A stretch of 56,832 nt of DNA, taken from assembly GCA_022783665.1 (NCBI GenBank), contig JALFZJ010000043.1:1-56832 (forward strand), written 5' to 3'. Source of the DNA: Arcanobacterium sp. GTDB lineage: Bacteria > Actinomycetota > Actinomycetes > Actinomycetales > Actinomycetaceae. Of this stretch, positions 8,329-16,278 are shown one piece after another (position 1 is the first letter of the stretch; the number at the start of each line of letters is the position of its first letter). Both the position numbers and the translations under genes were made by a program. A model generated the notes under the pieces. The model did not search any database. It was given only the letters and a program-made list of their open reading frames with translations, and was not told the origin of the DNA.

Positions 8329-11300
8329 ATGACAGTGACGTCTAACGATAATTTCGGACCTAACCAGGGTTTCATCGAAGATCTATACTCAGCATTTTTG
8401 AAGGATCCGTCATCGGTAGGCCCGCAGTGGAGCGAGATGTTCCATCGCTGGCAATCAGAGGGGCGCCCGGCACGCGAAGCTGAAACAGTAGCCACTCCTG
8501 CCCAGCCAGAAAGCGCCAACGAACCCGCGTCAGCCGAAACGTTGAACGCGCGGCGCAAGGTCTACAACACTGCAGACCGCCCGACGACGCCTTCTACGAA
8601 TGTAACTCGCCCGGATCTGCCGCCACAGCCACGAGCTGCTATTAAGCCAGCGGTGACGCCCTATGCCCAGAAACTTAAGGAACGCACCGAACACGCACAC
8701 ATGCCTGACGAAGATCAGTTCGTCACCCTAAAGGGCATGGATCGTGGCCTCGCTAAGAATATGGACGCTTCGCTTTCAATTCCGACGGCAACTTCGGTAC
8801 GCGCAACGCCTGCGCGCGTTATGTTCGACAACCGCACGGTGATCAATAAGCATCTTGCGTCCACCCGCGGTGGCAAGATCTCCTTCACTCATATTATTGC
8901 CTATGCGATGGTTGAGGCACTGGCCGAGATGCCAGAAATGAACTACCACTACACGGTGGACGAGAAGGGGAAGCCTACTCTAGTAAATCCTGCGCATGTG
9001 AATCTCGGTCTTGCGATCGACGTCAAGAAGCCGGACGGCTCTTCCACCCTCGTGGTGCCCAATATCAAAGCTGCCGAAACGATGACGTTTTCTGAATTCG
9101 TTAGCGCTTATGAAGAGCTCGTACGCCGCGGACGCGAGAGCGCGCTAACGATCGAGGATTACGCAAACACAACGGCGTCACTCACAAACCCAGGCGGGTT
9201 TGGTACCGTTCACTCTATTCCTCGCCTGATGAATGGCCAAGGCCTTATCGTTGGCGTCGGTTCGATGACGTATCCTGCAGAGTTTGAAGGCACCTCAGAA
9301 AAGACGCTCGCTCGTCTGGGCGTATCGAAAGTCGTCCACTTGACGTCCACCTACGACCATCGCGTGATCCAAGGTGCTACATCTGGGCGTTTCCTGCGTC
9401 TGCTGGAGCAAAAGCTGCTGGGGCTCGACGGCCTGTATGACCGCATCTACGTCTCCCTCCACGTGCCATATAAGCCGTTCTTGTGGGAAAAAGACGTAGA
9501 GTACAATGCGGAAACGCAAATGGGTAAGCCTGCTCGCATTGCTGAATTGATTCACGCTTTCCGTTCGCGTGGCCACCTCATTGCAGATACTGATCCACTA
9601 TCGTTCCATGTGCGTCGCCACCCCGATCTTGAGCTCGGCTCATACGGTTTAACGTTGTGGGATCTGGATCGATCCTTCCCCACCGGCGGTTTTGCGGGCA
9701 CCTCACGTCTGACGTTGCGTGAGATCTTGGATAAACTGCGTGAAACGTATGCTCGCACTGTGGGCATAGAATACATGCACATCATGGATCCGGAGCAGCG
9801 CAAATGGTTCCAGGAGCGTCTCGAGTTGCCACATCCGGCGATCACTGCGGATAAGCAAGAAGAGATTCTGCGTGAGCTCAATAAGGCAGAAGCGTTCGAA
9901 ACCTTCCTCCAGACGAAGTACGTGGGGCAAAAGCGTTTCTCGCTTGAGGGCGGAGAATCACTCATCCCAGCACTTGCAGAGATTCTTGCAGGGGCAGCAC
10001 ATGATGGGCTTGATGAAGTGGCAATCGGCATGGCTCACCGTGGGCGATTGAACGTGCTCACTAATATCGCGGGCAAATCGTTCAAGCAGATTTTCTCCGA
10101 GTTCGATGGGATCATTGATCCTAGCCGCACAGCAGGCTCAGGTGACGTGAAGTACCACCTCGGCACCTCCGGCGTCTACACTGCTCCATCCGGCGAACAG
10201 ATCACGGTGTATGTAGGTGCCAACCCCTCGCACCTTGAAGCTGCAGACGGCGTGCTTGAAGGCGTGGTACGCGCCAAGGAAGATCGCCTCAAAGCAGGCG
10301 AGGGTGAGTATCCCGTACTGCCGATCATGGTTCACGGTGACGCCGCATTTGCCGGCCAGGGCGTGGTAGCTGAGGTTCTCAACTATTCACAGCTGCCGGC
10401 ATACCGCACGGGCGGCACAATCCACATTATCGTCAACAACCAGATTGGCTTTACTACCTCACCTTCCTCAGCACGCTCGACGCGATACACCACAGACATC
10501 GCCAAGGGCCTGCAGATGCCGGTATTCCATGTGAATGGCGACGATCCTGAGGGCGTGGTACGCATGGCGAAGATCGCCTACGATTATCGCGAGGCGTTCA
10601 AGAAGGACGTCATCCTCGATATCATCTGCTATCGCAAGCGCGGGCACAATGAAGGTGACGATCCTTCAATGACGCAGCCTGTGATGTACTCGCTTGTAGA
10701 TTCCAAGCGCACCACACGCCAGCTATACCGCGAATCCCTGATCGGCCGTGGCCAACTCACCGCTGAGAAAGCCGTGGCTTTTGAAGAAGAGTTCCACTCT
10801 ATCCTCGCTTCCGCATTCACCGAGGTACGTGATGCTGAAGCGGCTGAGGAACGCGGCGAGAAGCGCGCCTCGGAAGCTTTAGGTCTGACGGGCGCTCAGC
10901 AGCTTGACGCAGACGAAGTCGGTTCCTTCGAAACGGCGATTTCCCCCGAAGTTGTAGCTCGTATCGGTGAGGCACATACGAATATGCCCGAGGGCTTCAC
11001 GATCCACAAGAAGGTTGGCCAGCTTTTCTCTAAGCGGGCGAAGATGGCTCACGAAGGTGGCATCGACTGGGGCTTTGGCGAACTTCTTGCGTTCGGTTCT
11101 CTTCTCATCGATGGCGTTCCGATCCGCATGAGCGGCCAGGACGCTCGGCGCGCAACCTTCGTGCAGCGCCACGCTGTAGCGCACGATACCGTGACGGGCG
11201 AAGAATGGACGCCGCTCGCGAACCTTACTGATGACCAGGCAGAGCTCGCGATCTACGATTCGTCGCTCTCTGAGTATTCGGTGCTCGCCTTTGAATATGG

Positions 11301-12078
11301 TTATTCTGTAGAGCGCCCAGATGCTTTGGTGCTATGGGAAGCACAGTTCGGCGATTTCGCCAACGGCGCTCAGACGGTGATCGATGAGTTCATTTCCTCA
11401 GCGGAGCAGAAGTGGAATCAGCGCTCCTCACTCGTGATGCTTCTTCCTCACGGGTATGAAGGCCAAGGCCCTGATCACTCCTCGGCTCGTATCGAACGTT
11501 ATCTCCAGCTTGCCGCTGAAGATAATATGATTATCGCTCAGCCTTCAACACCAGCAAACCATTTCCACCTGCTGCGCCGCCAGGCGTTCAACAGGCCTCG
11601 CAAGCCGCTGATCGTATTCACTCCGAAGCAGCTTTTGCGCCGCAAGGGGGCCGTCTCCTCGGTTGAGGACTTCACTACAGGAAGCTTCCAACCAGTGATC
11701 GGTGAAGTTGATCGCTCAATTCAAAATGTTGATCGAGTGATCATGTCAAGCGGGCGTCTCTACTATGATCTGCTCGACGAGCGCAAATCACGCGGCGATA
11801 ACACCACAGCGCTGATCCGTATCGAGCAGCTCTATCCAAATCCGGTGGAAGAGTTGAAGGCCGAACTCGACAAGTATCCAAATGCTGAACTCATTTGGGC
11901 TCAGGATGAACCGGGCAACCAAGGCCCGTGGCCACACTTGCAACTGGAGATGTTCCTTGAAATGGGGCTCAAGGTTCGCAAGGTCTCGCGTCCGAATGCT
12001 GCGGCACCATCGACCGGCCTCGCTGGCGTTCATAAGGCTCAGGCAAGGGAGCTGCTTGACGCTATCTTCCAGCGCTAA
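8329..12078 (+). CDS. kgd: Multifunctional 2-oxoglutarate dehydrogenase/decarboxylase (E2-E1 fusion)
   Basis: 1249 residues, the actinobacterial OdhA/Kgd type. A short N-terminal segment (about 1-40, FIEDLYSAFLKDPSSV) and a flexible linker are followed by a lipoyl-less E2 acyltransferase domain (about 130-345) with the catalytic-type motif DHRVIQGA (H344). Then comes a thiamine-diphosphate E1 domain with GMAHRGRLNVL, HGDAAFAGQG (D671) and VNNQIGFTT, and a transketolase-like C-terminal half ending in KAQARELLDAI. It carries out the 2-oxoglutarate step of the TCA cycle, usually with a shared E2/E3 partner complex that is not in this window. GTG 8335 is an alternative start with better GAGG spacing than ATG 8329. 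A strong hairpin ends the unit 41 bp downstream. Confidence 0.96.
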   Translation: MTVTSNDNFGPNQGFIEDLYSAFLKDPSSVGPQWSEMFHRWQSEGRPAREAETVATPAQPESANEPASAETLNARRKVYNTADRPTTPSTNVTRPDLPPQPRAAIKPAVTPYAQKLKERTEHAHMPDEDQFVTLKGMDRGLAKNMDASLSIPTATSVRATPARVMFDNRTVINKHLASTRGGKISFTHIIAYAMVEALAEMPEMNYHYTVDEKGKPTLVNPAHVNLGLAIDVKKPDGSSTLVVPNIKAAETMTFSEFVSAYEELVRRGRESALTIEDYANTTASLTNPGGFGTVHSIPRLMNGQGLIVGVGSMTYPAEFEGTSEKTLARLGVSKVVHLTSTYDHRVIQGATSGRFLRLLEQKLLGLDGLYDRIYVSLHVPYKPFLWEKDVEYNAETQMGKPARIAELIHAFRSRGHLIADTDPLSFHVRRHPDLELGSYGLTLWDLDRSFPTGGFAGTSRLTLREILDKLRETYARTVGIEYMHIMDPEQRKWFQERLELPHPAITADKQEEILRELNKAEAFETFLQTKYVGQKRFSLEGGESLIPALAEILAGAAHDGLDEVAIGMAHRGRLNVLTNIAGKSFKQIFSEFDGIIDPSRTAGSGDVKYHLGTSGVYTAPSGEQITVYVGANPSHLEAADGVLEGVVRAKEDRLKAGEGEYPVLPIMVHGDAAFAGQGVVAEVLNYSQLPAYRTGGTIHIIVNNQIGFTTSPSSARSTRYTTDIAKGLQMPVFHVNGDDPEGVVRMAKIAYDYREAFKKDVILDIICYRKRGHNEGDDPSMTQPVMYSLVDSKRTTRQLYRESLIGRGQLTAEKAVAFEEEFHSILASAFTEVRDAEAAEERGEKRASEALGLTGAQQLDADEVGSFETAISPEVVARIGEAHTNMPEGFTIHKKVGQLFSKRAKMAHEGGIDWGFGELLAFGSLLIDGVPIRMSGQDARRATFVQRHAVAHDTVTGEEWTPLANLTDDQAELAIYDSSLSEYSVLAFEYGYSVERPDALVLWEAQFGDFANGAQTVIDEFISSAEQKWNQRSSLVMLLPHGYEGQGPDHSSARIERYLQLAAEDNMIIAQPSTPANHFHLLRRQAFNRPRKPLIVFTPKQLLRRKGAVSSVEDFTTGSFQPVIGEVDRSIQNVDRVIMSSGRLYYDLLDERKSRGDNTTALIRIEQLYPNPVEELKAELDKYPNAELIWAQDEPGNQGPWPHLQLEMFLEMGLKVRKVSRPNAAAPSTGLAGVHKAQARELLDAIFQR

Positions 12079-12118
12079 TGCACTAACGGTGAATAACGCC
12101 TACTAAATGGAGGCACAT

Positions 12119-12163
12119 AAGTGGGTGGGGATACCAGGCAATACTGGTATCCCCGCCCACTTT
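12119..12163 (+). terminator. Rho-independent terminator after kgd
   Basis: A 19-bp stem begins AAGTGGG, ends CCCACTT and closes with ATACCAG/CTGGTAT around a 6-base loop. Pairing is perfect apart from one G-U wobble, and the stem is followed by TTTCTC. It separates kgd from the SGNH gene. Confidence 0.85.
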
Positions 12164-12233
12164 CTCATGTTCAGCACTGCGTGATCATTCCACGGCTATT
12201 GCTACAATAAGTGTGCGAGCGAAAGGAATCAAC

Positions 12234-12845
12234 GTGAGCCAGATCCAAGTGTTTTTCGTCGGTGATGAACTTGTGGCCGGATATGGCGACGCCCGCGCGA
12301 TGGGCTGGACTGGCCGTGTACTTGCACGCACACCAGTGGAGCCACCAATCATGCCCTACGTATTTGCCTTCGCCGGCGAAGATACAGGCCATCTCGGGGA
12401 ACGCTGGAAAGATGAAGTATCTCCCCGTCTTCAACGCGATGCCGATAACCGGCTCGTTATCGCGTTGGGCTCACACGATCTCGATCATGGGCTGAGCCTG
12501 GCGCGCTCACGCCTTCATTTGGCCAATCTTCTTGATAATGCTGCGCGGCTCGGCTTGAGCCCTTTTGTGGTAGGCCCACCACCTCGCCTTGATATTCCCG
12601 AACCGGGGATCGCAAAACTATCGCACGCCTTCGAAGAAGTCTGCTCGCGGCGCCATACCACATACGTCGATACCTACAACCCACTCGTTCAACACGAACA
12701 GTGGAATACAGATATGGCTGCTACGGGCGGCGCTTACGCGCCGCGCCAAGCAGGATATGGCCTCATGGCCTGGCTCGTGCTCCACCAAGGATGGCACGAG
12801 TGGCTGGGCGTTTCAGCCACGAACCCCGATGCGGCCACGTCCTGA
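12234..12845 (+). CDS. SGNH/GDSL-fold protein lacking the catalytic residues
   Basis: 203 residues with the outline of an SGNH hydrolase. Block I is FVGDELVAGYGDARAMGW where active enzymes have GDS, so the nucleophile serine is Glu12. Block III is GSHD (79-82) instead of GxND, so the oxyanion Asn is His. Block V is GGAYAPRQAGYGLMA (from 165) where DGxHPNxxGYxxMA is expected, so Asp and His are Gly and Tyr. The fold-supporting glycines and the AGY/MA helix are kept. GTG 12234 is chosen because AAAGGA precedes it by six bases. No signal peptide is seen. Its last 33 bp overlap the end of the convergent pyrophosphorylase gene. The role is unknown: either a binding protein or an enzyme with a different mechanism. 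Confidence 0.75.
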   Translation: MSQIQVFFVGDELVAGYGDARAMGWTGRVLARTPVEPPIMPYVFAFAGEDTGHLGERWKDEVSPRLQRDADNRLVIALGSHDLDHGLSLARSRLHLANLLDNAARLGLSPFVVGPPPRLDIPEPGIAKLSHAFEEVCSRRHTTYVDTYNPLVQHEQWNTDMAATGGAYAPRQAGYGLMAWLVLHQGWHEWLGVSATNPDAATS

Positions 12846-14165
12846 AATCTCAAGTGTGCCACTGAGCTCCTCGTGGCCTGTGAAGGCAACATCGCCCGTT
12901 ACTTTAAGCGATTCAAGCTGCTGAATGCTCGGCACTGCAGGGATACGCTCGTCAAAATCTGCTACGAAACCATAGTAGTTCTTGTCCAGATCGATCGTTG
13001 GAGCGGTCTGCAAACTATCAATCAACGCGAGGTGGTAGTCCGGCGTGAGCTTGTATACGTCGGAGCGCAGAAGGAAAAGGTCATTCGTCGTCTTCACGGG
13101 AAGAAAACGCGAGCGAGGCACACAAACAGGCTGAGCATGAGCAAAACTCTGCACAATCGCACCCATCGCCGTCTCTAGCTGATACACCTCGGGCGACGAC
13201 GAATCCGTAGGATCTACATGCTTGCGGTTGCGGATCAGCGGCAGGTCTACCACTCCATCGGTTTTGCGAAGAAGATCACGCAAAGCTTCCAGGTTGAACC
13301 ACAGGTTATTTGTGTGGAAGAAGGGGTGGCGATGCTCATCGGTGAAGTAATCCATTTGATCAGGCGGCGTTTGCGCCGTATCACGCAGAATCACCCTGCC
13401 ATCCGATATGCGGCGCGCAAGATGGCCACCCTTACGGTCTGCAGCGGTACGCACGCACACCTCAGGTGCGTAATCAGCACCTGAAGCAGCAAACCATGCG
13501 GCGATTTCGGCGCTAGGCGTTGCGCCCAGATTGTCCGCATTCGAGGTCATCATGTACTTATAACCCAGATCGAGCATACGATCCACCAACCCCGTATCGG
13601 CGAGAGTGGTGTAAATATCGCCGTGGCCTGGTGGGCACCATTCGAGGCTCGGATCTGCTGGCCATTGCGCCGGCTGTAGCGTATCTACAAGCAGCTTGGG
13701 CTCTTTGCCTTGGAGGAAATCAATTGGCAAGCCATCAACTTCAATATCTGGATCGAGCGCCTCAAGCGAATCCTCGCGAGTGCGGAATGAGTTCATCAAG
13801 ATGAGCGGCAGGCGCACATCATAGCGCTCGCGAGCCGCCTTGATCTGCCCCGCAATAATATCGATGAAACGCAGCCCATCGCGCACAGGCAATAGGGATT
13901 TCGCTTTGTCCATACCCATCGAGGTGCCAAGGCCACCATTGAGCTTAAGGAGCACAGTGGCATCAAGAGCTTCATGGGCTTTCTCGGGATCAACGCTAAT
14001 GTCTTCGATTGATGGCACTTGCGTAATAGGCTCAATCGTCTCCTCTGGAATGAGGCCAGTGGCACCTTCTGATACCTGACGCGCGTATCGGGTGAATACC
14101 TTAATCGCAAGTTCACTCGCGCCGGCGGCTCTCATCTTCTCCTCTGCCGCATCAAAACTTACCAT
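12813..14165 (-). CDS. UTP-glucose-1-phosphate uridylyltransferase, eukaryote-type (UDPGP family)
   Basis: About 450 residues, makes UDP-glucose from glucose 1-phosphate and UTP. It belongs to the UDPGP family typical of eukaryotes and some actinobacteria, not to the bacterial GalU family. The nucleotide loop LNGGLGTSMGMDKAKSL is at about residue 75; later features are ILMNSFRT, SNADNLGA and FHTNNLWFN, and a left-handed beta-helix-like tail (VTGDVAFTGHEELSGTLEI). ATG 14165 has AGGAGG 13 bases upstream; TTG 14177 is an alternative whose spacing is too short. It is convergent with the SGNH gene, the two stops lying inside each other's coding sequence. UDP-glucose would feed cell-surface glycan and glycogen or trehalose synthesis. 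Confidence 0.93.
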   Translation of the reverse strand: MVSFDAAEEKMRAAGASELAIKVFTRYARQVSEGATGLIPEETIEPITQVPSIEDISVDPEKAHEALDATVLLKLNGGLGTSMGMDKAKSLLPVRDGLRFIDIIAGQIKAARERYDVRLPLILMNSFRTREDSLEALDPDIEVDGLPIDFLQGKEPKLLVDTLQPAQWPADPSLEWCPPGHGDIYTTLADTGLVDRMLDLGYKYMMTSNADNLGATPSAEIAAWFAASGADYAPEVCVRTAADRKGGHLARRISDGRVILRDTAQTPPDQMDYFTDEHRHPFFHTNNLWFNLEALRDLLRKTDGVVDLPLIRNRKHVDPTDSSSPEVYQLETAMGAIVQSFAHAQPVCVPRSRFLPVKTTNDLFLLRSDVYKLTPDYHLALIDSLQTAPTIDLDKNYYGFVADFDERIPAVPSIQQLESLKVTGDVAFTGHEELSGTLEISGRGRIGVRG

Positions 14166-14230
14166 TGTGAGCCCCAATCCTCCTGAATCTTCCAGAGCAT
14201 ATCATCTTCAGGATACCATCACGTATATAC

Positions 14231-14275
14231 AAAAAATCAGCGAACCCCAGCCACTACAGGCTGAAATTCGCTGAT
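14231..14275 (-). terminator. Rho-independent terminator after the bL37 gene
   Basis: ATCAGCGAA (14236-14244) and TTCGCTGAT (14267-14275) pair exactly, with an inner CAGCC/GGCTG stem. Reading the minus strand, the hairpin is followed by a run of six T. It lies 29 bp beyond the bL37 stop and also insulates the pyrophosphorylase gene. Confidence 0.85.
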
Positions 14276-14303
14276 ACCTAGATGCATCACATGCTTGATG
14301 TTG

Positions 14304-14378
14304 TTAAGCGTTTGGACGCTTGCCGTGATTTGCTCCGGCCTTCTTACGCATCCGACGCTTATTTGCACGCTTCGACAT
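14304..14378 (-). CDS. Small ribosomal protein bL37 (24 residues)
   Basis: The minus-strand frame from ATG 14378 to TAA 14304 reads MSKRANKRRMRKK then AGANHGKRPNA. It ends in the ANHGKRPNA tail and has the very basic composition of bL37, a tiny large-subunit ribosomal protein of actinobacteria (AURKAIP1/COX24-like family) that is often missed in annotation because of its size. GGGGGAG lies a few bases before the ATG and a clear terminator follows the stop, so this is an expressed gene. It is on the same strand as sigR-rshA, 177 bp downstream of rshA. Confidence 0.88.
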   Translation of the reverse strand: MSKRANKRRMRKKAGANHGKRPNA

Positions 14379-14498
14379 GCTCTCCCCCATTTCCTCTCGT
14401 AGTCGTTCCATCAACTGAGATGGCTGTACCGGGCAGACCGCAACCATCTACCGATCGACGCTGGATATCATACCGGATATCGCAACGCCACGCGATTT

Positions 14499-14564
14499 GC
14501 GCATCTAACGTTTAGCACTTGCGCATCTAACGTTTAGCACTTACGCATCTAACGTTTAGCACTT
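14499..14564. repeat. Three tandem copies of a 22-bp repeat at the 3' end of rshA
   Basis: Units 14499-14520 and 14521-14542 are identical, and 14543-14564 differs only at its first base. Each contains CTAACGTTTAG, whose CTAA and TTAG arms can pair. The unit nearest rshA includes the rshA stop codon and its last two codons, so the array looks like a duplication of the gene's own end into the downstream region. The rest of 14379-14498 shows no gene. Confidence 0.9.
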
Positions 14565-14870
14565 ATATGCAGCGAAAATCCGATCATGGAGGGAGGCGGG
14601 AGCCTGCTGGCTGCAGCCTCTGCGCACAATCTCGCGCACCTTGAGCTCTGCGTCGATCTGCTGGGCGCACGTAGCGCAGTCAGCCGCATGCGCTTTGAGC
14701 TTTGCCTCTTCTTCAGGGGAGATCTCATGATCGAGCAACTCGAATAGGTGGTCTAATACCGAAGAGCAATTATCGTTATGTACATGTACGCCACCGGGGT
14801 GGCACGCACATGACTCAAGTTCATCGAGGTAGTCGTCGACGGTCTTGGCCGGTTCCATTTCGTCCTTCAT
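14556..14870 (-). CDS. rshA: Zinc-binding redox anti-sigma factor (RsrA/RshA type)
   Basis: 104 residues, ZAS family. H61-x3-C65-x2-C68 (HAADCATC) is the zinc site. C35, in CSSVLDHLFELLD, stands 26 residues before H61, the same spacing as the redox-active first Cys of RsrA. GC near residue 86 matches the C-terminal CC region. In the family, disulfide stress releases zinc and frees the partner sigma factor. An unusual feature is the extra Cys/His-rich N-terminus (CACHPGGVHVH, residues 21-31), which could bind metal. It is downstream of sigR on the same strand with a 125-bp gap. The stop codon lies in a tandem repeat unit. Confidence 0.93.
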   Translation of the reverse strand: MKDEMEPAKTVDDYLDELESCACHPGGVHVHNDNCSSVLDHLFELLDHEISPEEEAKLKAHAADCATCAQQIDAELKVREIVRRGCSQQAPASLHDRIFAAYKC

Positions 14871-14995
14871 TGTGTCATCGCCTAAATATCAATTATCTGC
14901 TTCTAATGCTGGTGCAACGTTGCCGAGATGATTCTATTCCCGCCCGGGCCCTTCCCCACGCCACATATAGAGCCGATCGAAGGAGCCCTCACCTG

Positions 14996-15610
14996 CTAGT
15001 TATTCACTTTGTATCCGAGTTCTGCAGCGTAATCTCGCAGAATTTCGCGGAGCTGCTTTCTCCCGCGGTTCAAACGCGACATCACTGTACCGATAGGGGT
15101 GCCCATAATATCGGCTATCTCTTGGTAGGAAAAACCTTCTACGTCCGCGAGATACACAGCCGTGCGTCTATCGGTGGGAAGCGCATCCATAGCTTCTCTG
15201 ATCTCGGTATCAGGAAGGTTCGCCATGGCTTCCATTTCTGCAGATAGCAAGCCCGTAGATTGGTGTGTGGAAGCGCGGTATTCCTGCCAATCTTCAATCT
15301 CAGCGGCATCAGCCTCTTGTGGGCGGCGTTTCGCTTTCCGGTAGTTTGAAATGAAGGTGTTGTTCAAAATCCGATAGAGCCACGCTTTTAAGTTCGTGCC
15401 CGGTTTGTATTGATGAAATGAGCCGTACGCTTTGGCATAGGTTTCTTGCACGAGATCCTCAGCGTCCTGTGGATTTCGCGTGAGGCGCATGGCTGCACCA
15501 TAGAGTTGATCCAGAAATGGCAAAGCATCAGTCTCGAAGCGCTTATTGCGCTCTTCAGGTGTCTCATCCGCGGATACGCGCGTCGTCGATTCAGTATTCA
15601 TCCCTCCCAT
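14996..15610 (-). CDS. sigR: ECF sigma factor, SigR/SigH type
   Basis: 204 residues. Region 2 is around residues 25-100 ([38 protein letters not shown]), and region 4 is around 135-190 ([27 protein letters not shown] then [13 protein letters not shown]). It directs RNA polymerase to oxidative and heat stress genes and is held inactive by the product of rshA downstream. Start GTG/ATG choices 15610 (MGGMNT) and 15601 (MNTEST) cannot be separated: GGGAGG overlaps the first. I looked for an autoregulatory GGAAT...GTT promoter in 15611-15732 and did not find one with proper spacing. Confidence 0.94.
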   Translation of the reverse strand: MGGMNTESTTRVSADETPEERNKRFETDALPFLDQLYGAAMRLTRNPQDAEDLVQETYAKAYGSFHQYKPGTNLKAWLYRILNNTFISNYRKAKRRPQEADAAEIEDWQEYRASTHQSTGLLSAEMEAMANLPDTEIREAMDALPTDRRTAVYLADVEGFSYQEIADIMGTPIGTVMSRLNRGRKQLREILRDYAAELGYKVNN

Positions 15611-15689
15611 CTTAACTGGAATGCTGGGCTCACCATCAAACTAAAGGCGATCTGATTTCCCGCGTCTGTACTGCTTGGTTTTCCACTAC

Positions 15690-15695
15690 TATAGG
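15690..15695 (+). promoter_or_regulatory. Possible -10 element for the doxX-aroA-rsgA unit
   Basis: TATAGG in the context TACTATAGG lies 37 bp before the doxX ATG, with a weak TGTACT 17 bases upstream. The gap 15611-15732 serves the divergent sigR and doxX genes. Confidence 0.35.
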
Positions 15696-15732
15696 AACTG
15701 AAGCCTCACGTGCTGCGATCGGAAGGAAGATT

Positions 15733-16278
15733 ATGAATCTGCTACGCTCTATTGCCCGCCCACTTCTTGCAACTCCGTTTATTGTTGCCGGCGTTGATGC
15801 ACTGCGCCATCCTGAGCAGCATCGGGCGCGCGCTCGTGAAATCTATTCGCTTGTGGAACGTTTTGGCGTGCAAGCCCCAGACGACGAAACTACCGATCTT
15901 ATCACCCGTGGCACTGGTGGAGCGGTTGCGCTAGCTGGTGCAGCACTCGCCACCTCTAAAGCACCGCGTCTTGCTTCGCTCGTGCTTGGCACCGCTCCGA
16001 TTCCGATTGCACTTGCCAACAACCCGTTTTGGATCCATAAGGGGCCGCAACGCCGCGCTGATTTGGTGAACCTTGCCTCCGCGCTCGGCCTCGTGGGCGG
16101 GGCACTTATTGCAGCTACGGATCGCGTGGGCAAACCATCTGTGGCCTGGAGAGTTAATACGTGGGCGGGAGATACGCGAGTAGCGGCGAGTAAGAAGCTT
16201 ACGAAAGCGCAAAAGCGTGCCGCTAAGAAAATCGATGCCGCAAAGTCTAATCTTCCTCAACTGGGGGATATGAAGTGA
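15733..16278 (+). CDS. DoxX-family membrane protein
   Basis: 181 residues. A first hydrophobic segment RPLLATPFIVAGVDALRHP is typical of the DoxX start, followed by further hydrophobic stretches (about 65-100 and 115-130) and a basic tail (KKLTKAQKRAAKKIDAAK). The family comprises small integral membrane proteins; mycobacterial relatives work with superoxide dismutase and thiosulfate sulfurtransferase in redox defence, which would fit the neighbouring sigR, but no specific role can be read here. ATG is preceded by GGAAGGAAG. Its stop overlaps the aroA start. Confidence 0.88.
   Translation: MNLLRSIARPLLATPFIVAGVDALRHPEQHRARAREIYSLVERFGVQAPDDETTDLITRGTGGAVALAGAALATSKAPRLASLVLGTAPIPIALANNPFWIHKGPQRRADLVNLASALGLVGGALIAATDRVGKPSVAWRVNTWAGDTRVAASKKLTKAQKRAAKKIDAAKSNLPQLGDMK

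Noticed and set aside
14499-14564. Possible CRISPR array
   Set aside because: Units are directly abutting, 22 bp, three copies, no spacers and no cas genes in the window.
15611-15732. SigR-type autoregulatory promoter (GGAAT...GTT)
   Set aside because: GGAAT- and GGGAA-like boxes exist on both strands, but none has a GTT at 16-20 bases.
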